Assembly: GCA_003132205.1 (NCBI GenBank)
Contig: PKWY01000046.1
Location: 43,465-107,464, forward strand
Reading direction: 5' to 3'
DNA length: 64,000 nt
Source: Acidimicrobiaceae bacterium
GTDB taxonomy: Bacteria > Actinomycetota > Acidimicrobiia > Acidimicrobiales > RAAP-2
Both the position numbers and the translations under genes were made by a program. Within the stretch, counting starts at the first letter, position 1. Each line of letters opens with the position of its first letter. The notes under the pieces were generated by a model, which worked only from the letters and a program-made list of their open reading frames with translations, was not told the origin of the DNA and ran no database searches. Of this stretch, positions 19,392 to 27,834 are shown in pieces.

Positions 19392-19392
19392 C

Positions 19393-21531
19393 CTACTCTG
19401 CGTGGCCGAAAGACCGGATCGTCTCCAACTCCTCTGCGCTTAGCTCGCGCGGTTCGTCTCCGCTCGCGACCTTCTCGCTCTGGACGTAGTGACGGATATC
19501 GTCGACCACGTCGGGATTTGCCAGAGTCGTGATATCACCGATATCGGTGAAGTTTGAGATCGCCGCGATGACCCGACGCATGATCTTCCCTGAACGGGTC
19601 TTGGGCATGTCTCCCACAATCCAGACGTTCTTAGGGCGCGCGATCTTGCCGATCTCGGTCTCAATCATGAGCGACACTTTGTCCTCGATCTCTTTGCTCG
19701 GATTGATCCCTGGCTTCAGCGCGACGTACATCTCTACCGCACGGCCGCGCACCTCGTCGACCACCGGGACGGCGGCGGCCTCCGCAATCTCGGGGACCAT
19801 GATGGCCGCCGACTCGAGCTCCTTCGTGCCGAGACGGTGTCCGGACACGTTGATCACGTCGTCCACTCGGCCAAGGATTCGGTAGTATCCGTCGGCGGCC
19901 TGCATCGCACCGTCATTGGCGAAATACGGCCAGTCGTGCCAGTCCGTGCTGTCCTTGTCCTGACAGTACTTCTCGTAGTACGTCTTCACGAACCGGTCAG
20001 GGTCTCCCCAAATAGTCTGAAAGATGCCCGGCCAGGGGTTGCGGATACAGATGTTGCCGGCGTGGCCGCTGCCGGCCTTTACTTCGGCGCCGTTCTCGTC
20101 CAGAATCTTCGGGAAGATTCCGAGAACCGCCGGGCCGCAACTGCCTGGCTTCATTGGGTGAAGTGCGGGCATCGTACTCCCCAAGAACCCACCGTTCTCG
20201 GTCTGCCACCAGGTGTCGACGACGACCGCTTCGCCTTTGCCAACGACCTCGTGGTACCAACGCCAGACGTCCGGCTCAATCGGCTCACCCACGGTCGTCA
20301 TGTGCTTGAAGTGGTAGTTGTACTTCGCCGGCTCGTTCGGGCCGAGTTTACGCAGCGTACGGATTGTCGTGGGTGCCGTGTGGAAGGTTGTCACCCCCAG
20401 CCGCTCGGCGATTCGCCACGGCCGACCGGCATCGGGATACGTGGGCACACCCTCGTAAATGACGGTGGTCGTACCGAGCGCTAACGGCCCGTACACGATG
20501 TACGAGTGACCGGTGATCCAGCCGATGTCGGCGGCGCACCAGTACGTGTCCTCCGGGTGGATGTCCTGGTAGTACTTCGACGTGCCAGCCACGTAGGAGA
20601 GGTAGCCACCCGTACTGTGCTGGCAGCCCTTGGGCTTGCCCGTCGTGCCGCTCGAGTACATGATGAACAGTGGCGCCTCGGCGGGCATCGATACCGGCTC
20701 AACCAGTTTCCCCTTGAAGTCCGGCATGATCTCATCGACGAAGAAGTCCCGTCCGGGGACCATCGGGCTTTTCGAGGCGTACTGGCCGGGATTCCTGCGG
20801 AACACCAGCACCTTCTCGACCACAACACCGTCTTCGAGGGCCCTCGCGACCGCCTCATCGGCCTTGGCCTTGTGATCTTGCAACTCGCCGTTGCGGTAGT
20901 AGCCGTCCATCGTTACGAGGATCTTGCTCTGCGAGTCAGCGATGCGGCCTCCACACGCGGCACCGGAGAACCCACCGAACACTTGCGAATGGATGACGCC
21001 GAGACGCGCACATGCGAGCATCGCCACCGGCAGTTCCGGCACCATCGGCATGTGGAACGTCACCACCTCTCCGGTCTTTGATCCGCAGAATCCGCGAAGC
21101 AGTGCAGCGAACTCGTTGACTCGCTCGTACAGTTCCTGATAGGTGATGACCTGCGTGTCGGCGTCCTCGGGTTCGGGGACCCAGATGATCGCTGCCTTGT
21201 TCCGATCGGTGGCCAGATGACGGTCGACGCAGTTGTAGGAGGCATTGAGCCGGCCGCCCACGAACCACTTCCAAAATGGCGCATTGCTCGAGTCCAGGGT
21301 GGTGTGCCAGTAGGTATCCCAAGAGAGAAGGTCCGCGTACTCCTTGAAGCATTCGGGGAAGTTCTCTTCGCTAAAACGCTCGAAGATGTCCGGATCGGAA
21401 GCATTCGCCTGACCGATGAACTTCGCCGAAGGGAAGTAATAACCCTCCTCGCGCCAGTGCACGGCAATCTGAGCCTCCGAGGCCTGATCGGATTCGAACT
21501 CCACAGCCTCTTTCTCACTTTTCGTTGGCAT
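19393..21531 (-). CDS. acsA: Acetyl-CoA synthetase (AMP-forming)
   Basis: Activates acetate to acetyl-CoA via acetyl-adenylate. The 712 aa begin MPTKSEKEAVEFESDQ. An ACAS N-domain (WHTTLDSSNAPFWKWFVGGR) is followed by YSSGTTGKPKGCQHSTGGYL, DIGWITGHSYIVYGPL, VDTWWQTENGG, ILGRVDDVINVSGHRLGTKE and PKTRSGKIMRR with the acetylation-target lysine. It is longer than the usual 650 aa because of an N-terminal extension of about 30 residues and a C-terminal extension ending ETIRSFGHAE. The start at 21531 has AGAGGGGGGAAGT ahead; a longer in-frame start at 21612 is less likely. The acetate transporter gene lies about 1 kb upstream on the same strand. Confidence 0.93.
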   Translation of the reverse strand: MPTKSEKEAVEFESDQASEAQIAVHWREEGYYFPSAKFIGQANASDPDIFERFSEENFPECFKEYADLLSWDTYWHTTLDSSNAPFWKWFVGGRLNASYNCVDRHLATDRNKAAIIWVPEPEDADTQVITYQELYERVNEFAALLRGFCGSKTGEVVTFHMPMVPELPVAMLACARLGVIHSQVFGGFSGAACGGRIADSQSKILVTMDGYYRNGELQDHKAKADEAVARALEDGVVVEKVLVFRRNPGQYASKSPMVPGRDFFVDEIMPDFKGKLVEPVSMPAEAPLFIMYSSGTTGKPKGCQHSTGGYLSYVAGTSKYYQDIHPEDTYWCAADIGWITGHSYIVYGPLALGTTTVIYEGVPTYPDAGRPWRIAERLGVTTFHTAPTTIRTLRKLGPNEPAKYNYHFKHMTTVGEPIEPDVWRWYHEVVGKGEAVVVDTWWQTENGGFLGSTMPALHPMKPGSCGPAVLGIFPKILDENGAEVKAGSGHAGNICIRNPWPGIFQTIWGDPDRFVKTYYEKYCQDKDSTDWHDWPYFANDGAMQAADGYYRILGRVDDVINVSGHRLGTKELESAAIMVPEIAEAAAVPVVDEVRGRAVEMYVALKPGINPSKEIEDKVSLMIETEIGKIARPKNVWIVGDMPKTRSGKIMRRVIAAISNFTDIGDITTLANPDVVDDIRHYVQSEKVASGDEPRELSAEELETIRSFGHAE

Positions 21532-21612
21532 ACTTCCCCCCTCTTTCAGGGCGAAGCGCGTGCCCGCTCTTCCACCCGCAACAGGCAACCGCACTGTTAC
21601 AGCAACCCGCAT

Positions 21613-22044
21613 TGGTTATAGCACGGCATAACGACTTAGCGCCACCACCCGCCAAAGCAGGTGGTTAGTCGACACCGATGAGCCGTCGGCGATCTCGAAG
21701 CCGGTGATGGTGGCATGCTCAAGATGCCGTCGTGACACGAGTCGAGACTTCGTGAGGTTCGTCCGCAGGCGCACGCGGTCGACCGAACGCTGGCGAGTGT
21801 CGAGTAATCATCGCTGCGGCACGAGTGTCACGCTGTGCATCCCGCGCATCACGAGCGGGCGACGAGCGTCAACTCTCTATTTGAACTATCCGTGCATCTT
21901 CGAGAAAGCAGCGCCAAGTTACTGTTCCGTCTGATCAGTGATCGCGAAACGTCTGCGCCCCCGCACATCGGTAGGGCCCGGGCCAAGTGACACGGGCGCT
22001 ACTGGTGTGCACGCGTAACGATCAGGCCGCCAGCAGTACGTGCG
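21613..22044. other. Intergenic stretch with no confident gene
   Basis: About 430 bp between acsA and the satP remnant. On the minus strand a short open frame around 21620-21800 (with RVRLRTNLTKSRLV and NHLLWRVVALS) looks faintly coding, but it has no start or recognisable family. It should contain the acsA promoter. I see no palindrome or RNA fold that I would name. Confidence 0.4.
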
Positions 22045-22490
22045 TTAGCTGCGTGGGCCAACGGGTAGAACAATCGTGCTGTGGGCTTCGTTGATGACAC
22101 CGGCCGCCGAGGCGTACTAGGCCAACACCGTCGTCAAAATTCCAAACCAACCACCGGCCTTGACCATGACCGAGTGGCCTGCATCTGGTTACTGATTGTC
22201 AACAAGATGAAGGTGACAACGAAAGCAACAAGGACGGAGATAGGCGCCGATGACGTCTTGAGAGCGGCAACTGTCATCTGCAGCGTGAAGATCGTCCACG
22301 CGAACCAGTGGATGGCGACAAAGTTCGTCTTCGGCGCAATGGTTGGAATCTTCAAGAGAATGTCCCAACCAATCCAGGACGCTCCCTACGATGTGCACGT
22401 CAGGGCACCAAAGGTGTTCTTACGCGCAGATTCAATTTCGCGATATCCACTTCCACTTCAGTTTCTGGGGAAGCACTTTGCGGTGGCCCA
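22045..22490 (-). pseudogene. Decayed second copy of the acetate transporter gene (satP remnant)
   Basis: It matches the C-terminal two-thirds of the intact satP that lies just upstream. The readable fragment WFAWTIFTLQMTVAALK (minus, 22134-22355) parallels LAWTIFTLYMTVAAAK in SatP, and both copies share GTGAAGATCGTCCACGC and CCAAAGGTGTTCTT. The segment aligned to ALAWYTSAAG carries TGG to TAG at 22117-22119. Several frameshifts break the rest, and the N-terminal third is missing. It arose by tandem duplication followed by decay, so it should not make a working channel. Confidence 0.8.
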
Positions 22491-22497
22491 CAAATGC

Positions 22498-22533
22498 CAA
22501 CAGCGCCCCTGCCGTAGGGCAGGGGCGCTGTTG
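22498..22533 (-). terminator. Terminator of satP
   Basis: A perfect 16-bp stem, CAACAGCGCCCCTGCC/GGCAGGGGCGCTGTTG with a 4-nt loop, lies 40 bp beyond the satP stop and between satP and its remnant. A weak T-rich run follows on the minus strand. It is the strongest hairpin in the window. Confidence 0.85.
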
Positions 22534-22572
22534 GCGGTTGGGTCCGGTGTCAAGACACCAGTGACTCAGACA

Positions 22573-23136
22573 TTAGCTGAGTGGACCGACCGGGAGTACC
22601 ACCTTGCCGTGGGTTTCGTTAATGACCCCAGCTGCCGAGGTGTACCAGGCCAGCGCGGCCGTCAGGAGTCCGGTCCAGCCACCGATCTTGGTCATGTCCG
22701 CGTGACCGGCGCCCCAGGCGCCAATCGTCAGGAAAATGAAGGTGATTGTAAGCACAACGAACACCGACAACAAGGCCACGTTGATCTTGGCTGCTGCCAC
22801 GGTCATGTACAACGTGAAGATCGTCCACGCCAGCAGGTAGATCCCCACCGCGTCGGCTGTTCCCCCACCATTCTGTACGTTCAACAGCAGGTAGAGGCCA
22901 ATCCAGAACGCGCCGTACGAACAGAATGCTGTCGCCCCAAAGGTGTTCTTTCGGGCAAACTCCCAGATTCCGGCGACAATCTGCACAGCGCCGCCATAAA
23001 TCAGCGCCAGGGACAGAGCAGCTAAGACTCCGGCACCGGCCCACAAGTTCGCGTTGTGTGTACTCAGGCAGAACGTGGTCATGGCAAATCCGGCAAGTCC
23101 TAGCGGACCTGGATCTGCAACTTTCTGATCAGACAT
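22573..23136 (-). CDS. satP: Acetate/succinate transporter, GPR1/FUN34/YaaH (AceTr) family
   Basis: A small inner-membrane channel or symporter for acetate and other short carboxylates. The 187 aa have about six hydrophobic helices. The family signature near the N-terminus reads DPGPLGLAGFAMTTFCLS (usual form NPAPLGL...), and ends of the helices include LIYGGAVQIVAGIWEF and SYGAFWIGLYLLL. The start ATG follows a run of six Gs at a suitable distance. A CRP-like palindrome lies about 100 bp upstream. With acsA on the same strand it forms an acetate-assimilation pair. Confidence 0.9.
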   Translation of the reverse strand: MSDQKVADPGPLGLAGFAMTTFCLSTHNANLWAGAGVLAALSLALIYGGAVQIVAGIWEFARKNTFGATAFCSYGAFWIGLYLLLNVQNGGGTADAVGIYLLAWTIFTLYMTVAAAKINVALLSVFVVLTITFIFLTIGAWGAGHADMTKIGGWTGLLTAALAWYTSAAGVINETHGKVVLPVGPLS

Positions 23137-23236
23137 TTAAAACCCCCCAAAAGTTGGATTACTTCGAGACGTCGGGTTGACGACTCATTTATGATTTAAC
23201 ACCACAGAAACCTTGTTGTGAGGGATTATCGGGTAA

Positions 23237-23254
23237 TTGTGAAACCAATCACAA
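23237..23254. promoter_or_regulatory. CRP/GlxR-type operator upstream of satP
   Basis: TTGTGAAACCAATCACAA is a perfect palindrome matching TGTGA-N6-TCACA, the consensus of cAMP-receptor proteins (Crp; GlxR in actinobacteria). It lies in an AT-rich 217-bp spacer about 100 bp before satP, a distance typical of activation sites. A second half-site (TTGTGA) sits about 24 bp closer to the gene. A Crp/GlxR gene is not in this window. Confidence 0.65.
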
Positions 23255-23334
23255 GAGTGGAATGAGAAAAGGCAGTGTTTTCCTCACTTCTTACGCCGGA
23301 ACATAAGAGACATCTAAGAAAGTAGCGGAAAGTT

Positions 23335-23352
23335 ACCTCATGGCGATGAGGT
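23335..23352 (-). terminator. Short hairpin after trpA
   Basis: ACCTCAT/ATGAGGT with a 4-nt loop starts two bases after the trpA stop. The stem is only 7 bp and lacks a U-tract, so it is a weak candidate for the end of the trpCFBA transcript. Confidence 0.45.
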
Positions 23353-23353
23353 T

Positions 23354-24121
23354 TTAGTCAATCGATCGGCGAAAAGAAGCGACGAAGTTCTCCACCTCAT
23401 CGGCGCCACCGCCGTTCAGAATCACCTGGACCAACGCCGATCCGACGATTACGCCGTCGCTGACCTCGGAAGCTTCACGCGCTTGATCAGGTGTTGAGAT
23501 GCCAATCCCGATGTAGGTGGGGATGTCCGACACCGCGCGAATGCTCTCGACGACCCGACGGCCTTCGCCCGATTCCGATGACTTCCCCGTCACCGCCATC
23601 CGCGCCGAGGCGTAGCAGAAGCCTTCGCTGAGCCTCGCCAATCGACCGAGTCGTTGCGGGGGCGTCGACGGTGCCACCAGGAAGATGTTGGCGATGTCGT
23701 GGGACGTGCTCGCCTTCATCCAGTCGCTCGCCTCCTCGGGGGGAAGGTCGGGGACGATGGCTCCCAACACGCCGCTGGACTGAAGTTTGCCCGCTGAGCG
23801 CTCGAGGCCGTAGTGGTGGAAGATGTTGTAGTAGGTCATCGCGATCAGCGGTACCGACGTCGAAAGCGTTGCGAGTTGCGCGCACAGGCTGTCGAGCGTC
23901 GTCCCCGCTTCGAGCGCCCGCAACACCGCCTCCTGGATGACGACCCCGTCCATCATGGGATCAGAGAACGGGATCCCGATCTCAACCGCGTCCGCCCCCG
24001 CGTGGGCGGCGGCTTCGACGTGCTGGATCCAATCAGGCGTCAGCCCGGCGACGAAGTAGGGCACGAGGGCTTTGCGGCCGGTGGCGCGCAGGGCGCGCAG
24101 GTGCGTCTCGAGGGACTTCAT
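23354..24121 (-). CDS. trpA: Tryptophan synthase alpha chain
   Basis: Cleaves indole-3-glycerol phosphate to indole, which is channelled to TrpB. It is a 255-aa TIM barrel. VAGLTPDWIQHVEAAAHAGA leads into ADAVEIGIPFSDPMMDGVVI, holding the catalytic Glu and Asp region. PLIAMTYYNIFHHYG and the phosphate loop YIGIGISTPDQAREASEV with DGVIVGSALV follow. Its ATG overlaps the trpB stop (ATGA). Confidence 0.96.
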   Translation of the reverse strand: MKSLETHLRALRATGRKALVPYFVAGLTPDWIQHVEAAAHAGADAVEIGIPFSDPMMDGVVIQEAVLRALEAGTTLDSLCAQLATLSTSVPLIAMTYYNIFHHYGLERSAGKLQSSGVLGAIVPDLPPEEASDWMKASTSHDIANIFLVAPSTPPQRLGRLARLSEGFCYASARMAVTGKSSESGEGRRVVESIRAVSDIPTYIGIGISTPDQAREASEVSDGVIVGSALVQVILNGGGADEVENFVASFRRSID

Positions 24122-25302
24122 CGTTGGCCTCGCAGGATCTCTCGGACCTGGGCGACGTCCTTGTCGCCTCTTCCCGACAGGTTCAATAGCACGGTGGCTC
24201 CCAGCGGGATCTCTTTGCCCGCCTCCTGCAACAACCAGGCCACCGCGTGCGCGGTCTCGAGGGCGGGAATGATCCCTTCACTCAGGCTCAGGACCTGCAG
24301 GGCGTTTATGACGTCGCTGTCGCCAATGGCGAAGTACTCGGCGCGCCCGCTCTGGGCGAGGTAGGCATGTTCGGGACCGATGCCCGGGTAGTCGAGGCCG
24401 GCGGAGATCGAATGCGCCTCTTCGATCTGGCCGAACTCGTCCTGCATGAGCAGCGATTTCATGCCGTGCAGGACTCCCGGAGAGCCCTTTCCGACCGCGC
24501 TGCCCCCGGCGGCCTCGATGCCGACCAGCCGCGTCGGGGCGTTGGCGAAGCCCGCGAACACCCCGGCGGCGTTCGATCCCCCGCCGACGCACGCGACGAC
24601 CATGTCCGGGGTGTCGACGCCCAGATCCTTCAACTGCTGGGCGGCCTCGATGCCGATGATGCTCTGCATCTCTCGCACCATCCAGGGGAATGGATGAGGT
24701 CCCATCACTGAGCCCAGGCAGTAATGCGTGTCTTCGACGCACGTTACCCATTCGCGCATGGCCTCGTTGACCGCATCCTTCAACGTCCGGCTTCCCGACG
24801 TCACGGGTACCACGGTCGCCCCCAGTAACTCCATGCGAAACACGTTCAGCGCCTGACGCTCGGTGTCGATCTCGCCCATGTAGACCGTGCACTCGAGGCC
24901 CAGACGGGCCGAGGCAGTGGCGGTGGCGACCCCGTGCTGTCCCGCGCCGGTCTCGGCGATGACTCGGTTCTTGCCCATGCGTTTGGTGAGGAGCGTCTGT
25001 CCCACCACGTTGTTGATCTTGTGCGAACCCGTGTGGGCCAAGTCTTCGCGTTTGGCGAAGATCCGAATCCCCAGCTGCTCGGACAGGCGGTCGAGCGGCG
25101 TGACTGGCGTGGGTCGCCCGGCGAACTCGCGCAGCACCTGGCGATACTCATTGGTGAAGCTGGGGTCCCTCCACGCGTCGATGAAGGCCGTCTCCAGTTC
25201 GAGACACGCCGGCATCAGGGCCTCGGGTACGAAACGCCCTCCGAAATCACCGAAATGCCCTCGTTCGTCGGGTGCCGACATAAAGGTTTGCGAATCGCTC
25301 AC
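24118..25302 (-). CDS. trpB: Tryptophan synthase beta chain
   Basis: PLP enzyme condensing indole with serine to give tryptophan. The 394 aa include GGRFVPEALMPACLELE. The PLP lysine is in REDLAHTGSHKINN, the catalytic Glu in ETGAGQHGVATA, and the PLP phosphate loop is CVGGGSNAAG. GTG 25302 is chosen: it lies one base after the trpF stop with AGAGGAA ahead. In-frame upstream codons belong to the trpF end. Confidence 0.96.
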   Translation of the reverse strand: MSDSQTFMSAPDERGHFGDFGGRFVPEALMPACLELETAFIDAWRDPSFTNEYRQVLREFAGRPTPVTPLDRLSEQLGIRIFAKREDLAHTGSHKINNVVGQTLLTKRMGKNRVIAETGAGQHGVATATASARLGLECTVYMGEIDTERQALNVFRMELLGATVVPVTSGSRTLKDAVNEAMREWVTCVEDTHYCLGSVMGPHPFPWMVREMQSIIGIEAAQQLKDLGVDTPDMVVACVGGGSNAAGVFAGFANAPTRLVGIEAAGGSAVGKGSPGVLHGMKSLLMQDEFGQIEEAHSISAGLDYPGIGPEHAYLAQSGRAEYFAIGDSDVINALQVLSLSEGIIPALETAHAVAWLLQEAGKEIPLGATVLLNLSGRGDKDVAQVREILRGQR

Positions 25303-25303
25303 T

Positions 25304-25945
25304 TCATTCCTCTCGCTGCGAAAAAGCATGGTGGGCCAGGTCAACGAAACTACCAACCAGCGCGAGATCCTTCACGCCGGGAGATGACTCGACACCCGTT
25401 GAGACGTCGACCCCCCAGGGATGAACGCTCGAGATGACCGACTCGACGTTCGAGGGAGTGAGACCTCCCGCGGCGACAATCGGCACGCCGAAGCGACGCG
25501 CCTGCACCTCGACCCACGAGTGTGCGTCGCCGCTACCCGGGGTCGGTCCGTCCACCAGCACGGCGTCAACCTTGGTCTCGTCGAAGTCGTAGAACTCTTC
25601 GTTACCGAGCGAGAGGGCTTTGAGCACGGCGACCCCTCTCGACCTCAGCAGGCCCAGAAGCTCGTCGGTGAGCACCCCGTGGACCTGGACGATATCCACT
25701 CCGGTGGCGTCGACCGCCTCGCAGATGAAGTCGTCGGAGTTGTCCCGAAAGACCGCGACCCGAAGAAGATCGCCCTTGGTCGCCGTCGCGATTTCCGTGG
25801 CACGGCCGATCGAGATCCGACGCTTGGACGAGGCGAGGATGAGCCCGATGGCGCTCGCTCCTCGCGCGTGGATTCCCTGGGCGTCCTCGACCGACGTGAC
25901 TCCACAGATCTTCACGAAGTGCGGCAGCAACGCGAGGTCAACCAT
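25304..25945 (-). CDS. trpF: Phosphoribosylanthranilate isomerase
   Basis: Catalyses the Amadori rearrangement of PRA to CdRP. The 213 aa begin MVDLALLPHFVKICGVTSVE, where the Cys of KICG is the catalytic base. GVDIVQVHGVLTDE and VDAVLVDGPTPGSG follow, and the phosphate site is VAAGGLTPSNV, then GVDVSTGVESSPGVKD. The start overlaps the trpC end by eight bases. Confidence 0.94.
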   Translation of the reverse strand: MVDLALLPHFVKICGVTSVEDAQGIHARGASAIGLILASSKRRISIGRATEIATATKGDLLRVAVFRDNSDDFICEAVDATGVDIVQVHGVLTDELLGLLRSRGVAVLKALSLGNEEFYDFDETKVDAVLVDGPTPGSGDAHSWVEVQARRFGVPIVAAGGLTPSNVESVISSVHPWGVDVSTGVESSPGVKDLALVGSFVDLAHHAFSQREE

Positions 25946-26729
25946 GCGCGACCTTGACGATGGACGAGAACGAGCGCACCGTTTCGCGTGGATCATCGGA
26001 ACGAACGAACGTTTCGCCGACCAGCACGGCGTCGAAGCCCGCCAGCGCCGCGCCCGTGACGTCTTCGATCGACGACATGCCCGATTCGGCGACGGTGATG
26101 ATGTCTGACGGCAGCGACGAGATCACGGACGCCGCGTGGTGTGGATTCACTTCGAAGGTGTGAAGGTCGCGCTGGTTCACTCCAATGATTCGAGCGCCGA
26201 CGTCGATGGCCCGCTTGGCCTCTTCGAGATTGTGCACCTCGACCAGCGCATCAAGGCCGGACCGCAGGGCCAGACGAAGGAAGCTGCTCAACTCCTCCTC
26301 GCTGAGCGCCGCAGCGATCAGAAGGACGGTGCTCGCGCCCATTTCGGCCGTGTCCAGGACGTCATTCTCACTGACCGTGAAATCCTTTCGAAGGATCGGA
26401 ATTCCCACTGCGCGCCGCACGGCCTGCAGGTCGGCCACGGAGCCCCCGAAATGCGCAACGTCGGTGAGCACCGAGATCGCGCTCGCCCCGCCCTCGTGGT
26501 ACTGCGTGGCGAGCTCGCCCGCGTCGAGATTCTCGCGGATCCATCCCTTGGACGGGGACCGGCGCTTCACCTCGGCGATCACCTTCACGAACGACGTCGT
26601 CGCGTTCAGGGCTTGAAGCATCGAGGGACCTTCGTAGCGGACCGTCTCGGCGCGTTCAAGAAACGACCGGTGATCCCCTTGGGCGCGCGAACGATGCCAT
26701 GAGACAATGTCGTCGAGGTAGGTACCCAT
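25938..26729 (-). CDS. trpC: Indole-3-glycerol phosphate synthase
   Basis: Decarboxylates and cyclises CdRP to indole-3-glycerol phosphate. The 263-aa barrel has VIAEVKRRSPSKGWI with the catalytic Lys/Glu block, AISVLTDVAHFGGS, ILRKDFTVSE, GARIIGVNQRDLHTFEV and ITVAESGMSSIEDV. It is first in trpC-F-B-A and divergent from trpD over an 85-bp spacer. ATG 26729 is used; a Met three codons earlier is possible. Confidence 0.95.
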   Translation of the reverse strand: MGTYLDDIVSWHRSRAQGDHRSFLERAETVRYEGPSMLQALNATTSFVKVIAEVKRRSPSKGWIRENLDAGELATQYHEGGASAISVLTDVAHFGGSVADLQAVRRAVGIPILRKDFTVSENDVLDTAEMGASTVLLIAAALSEEELSSFLRLALRSGLDALVEVHNLEEAKRAIDVGARIIGVNQRDLHTFEVNPHHAASVISSLPSDIITVAESGMSSIEDVTGAALAGFDAVLVGETFVRSDDPRETVRSFSSIVKVAHG

Positions 26730-26733
26730 AAGA

Positions 26734-26750
26734 CACAAATCGTAGTTGTG
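26734..26750. promoter_or_regulatory. Small inverted repeat in the trpC/trpD divergent promoter
   Basis: CACAA and TTGTG flank seven bases, four bases upstream of the trpC ATG. It is short and could be chance. It is listed because it sits in the only control region for both divergent trp units. Confidence 0.2.
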
Positions 26751-26814
26751 CGGGCACCCACCTCAGCCACGACTAACTTGTCTCTATGTCGAGACGTCCC
26801 CGCAGGGCCCTGCG

Positions 26815-27834
26815 ATGATCAGCTCATTCTCTAACGACGTGCTCAATCCATTGGTTCGCGGCACCGACTTCGAACGCGACAACGCGCGCGACGCGCTTCT
26901 CGAGATCCTGAACGGACGGGTCGAGGGCGTGCTCATCGCGAGCTTTCTCACGGCTCTGACGGCGAAGGGCGAGACCGCCGACGAGATGACGGGATTCATC
27001 GACGCGATGATGACGTCCGCGAACACCTTCAGCGTCGGGCCCGAGGCGATTGACATCGTGGGCACCGGCGGGGACCAGCTCCACACCGTCAACATCTCTA
27101 CGATGGCGTCCCTGGCCGTGGCGGGTTGCGGAGTGCCCGTGGCCAAGCACGGCAACCGGGCGGCGTCGTCGTCGGTGGGGTCCGCGGACGTCCTCGAAGC
27201 GCTGGGCGTTCGACTCGATGTCAATGAACACGTCGTGCGGGCGTGCGTGGAGGGCGCCGGCATCGGTTTCCTCTTCGCCCCGACGTTCCACCACGCGCTC
27301 GGATACCTGACTCCCATTCGAAGGGCCCTCGGTTTTCGCACGATCTTCAATGTTCTCGGGCCACTCGCCAATCCGGCGCTCGTGGAGCGCTCGCTCATCG
27401 GCGTTGCCCAGCGCCACCTGCTCGACCACATGGCCCACGTGCTTCACGCGCGCGGGATCAAATACGCGATTCTCGTGAACGCCGACGACGGGCTCGACGA
27501 GCTCTCGCTGGGCGCCGATTCGACCCTGCACTTAATCACCCCAGAAGGCGTCGACATCCAGCGCCTCGACGCCGCCGGTCAGCTCGGGCGCCGTCACGAC
27601 GTCGCCTCCATCCGCGGGGGCGACATCCCGCACAATGTTGCAGTCGTCCACCGGTTCCTCGAGGGCGAACAGGGACCCGTCTTTGACGTGGCCTGCGCCA
27701 ACGCGGCATTGGCCCTGATGGTCGCCGGGCGCGCCGAGACCCTGCGTGACGGATTCGAGCTCGCGAGCGCGAGCGTCCTCGACGGACGCGCCGGCGTTGC
27801 CCTCGAGCGGCTGGTGGAGATCTCCAACAGTTAG
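26815..27834 (+). CDS. trpD: Anthranilate phosphoribosyltransferase
   Basis: Transfers phosphoribose from PRPP to anthranilate. The 339 aa show DIVGTGGDQLHTVNIST, AKHGNRAASSSVGSADVLEA, FLFAPTFHHAL and RRALGFRTIFNVLGPLANP, all standard TrpD blocks. The start ATG 26815 matches the usual N-terminus. It is transcribed away from trpC, so the pathway is split. Its stop codon overlaps the stop of the convergent next gene by four bases. Confidence 0.95.
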   Translation: MISSFSNDVLNPLVRGTDFERDNARDALLEILNGRVEGVLIASFLTALTAKGETADEMTGFIDAMMTSANTFSVGPEAIDIVGTGGDQLHTVNISTMASLAVAGCGVPVAKHGNRAASSSVGSADVLEALGVRLDVNEHVVRACVEGAGIGFLFAPTFHHALGYLTPIRRALGFRTIFNVLGPLANPALVERSLIGVAQRHLLDHMAHVLHARGIKYAILVNADDGLDELSLGADSTLHLITPEGVDIQRLDAAGQLGRRHDVASIRGGDIPHNVAVVHRFLEGEQGPVFDVACANAALALMVAGRAETLRDGFELASASVLDGRAGVALERLVEISNS

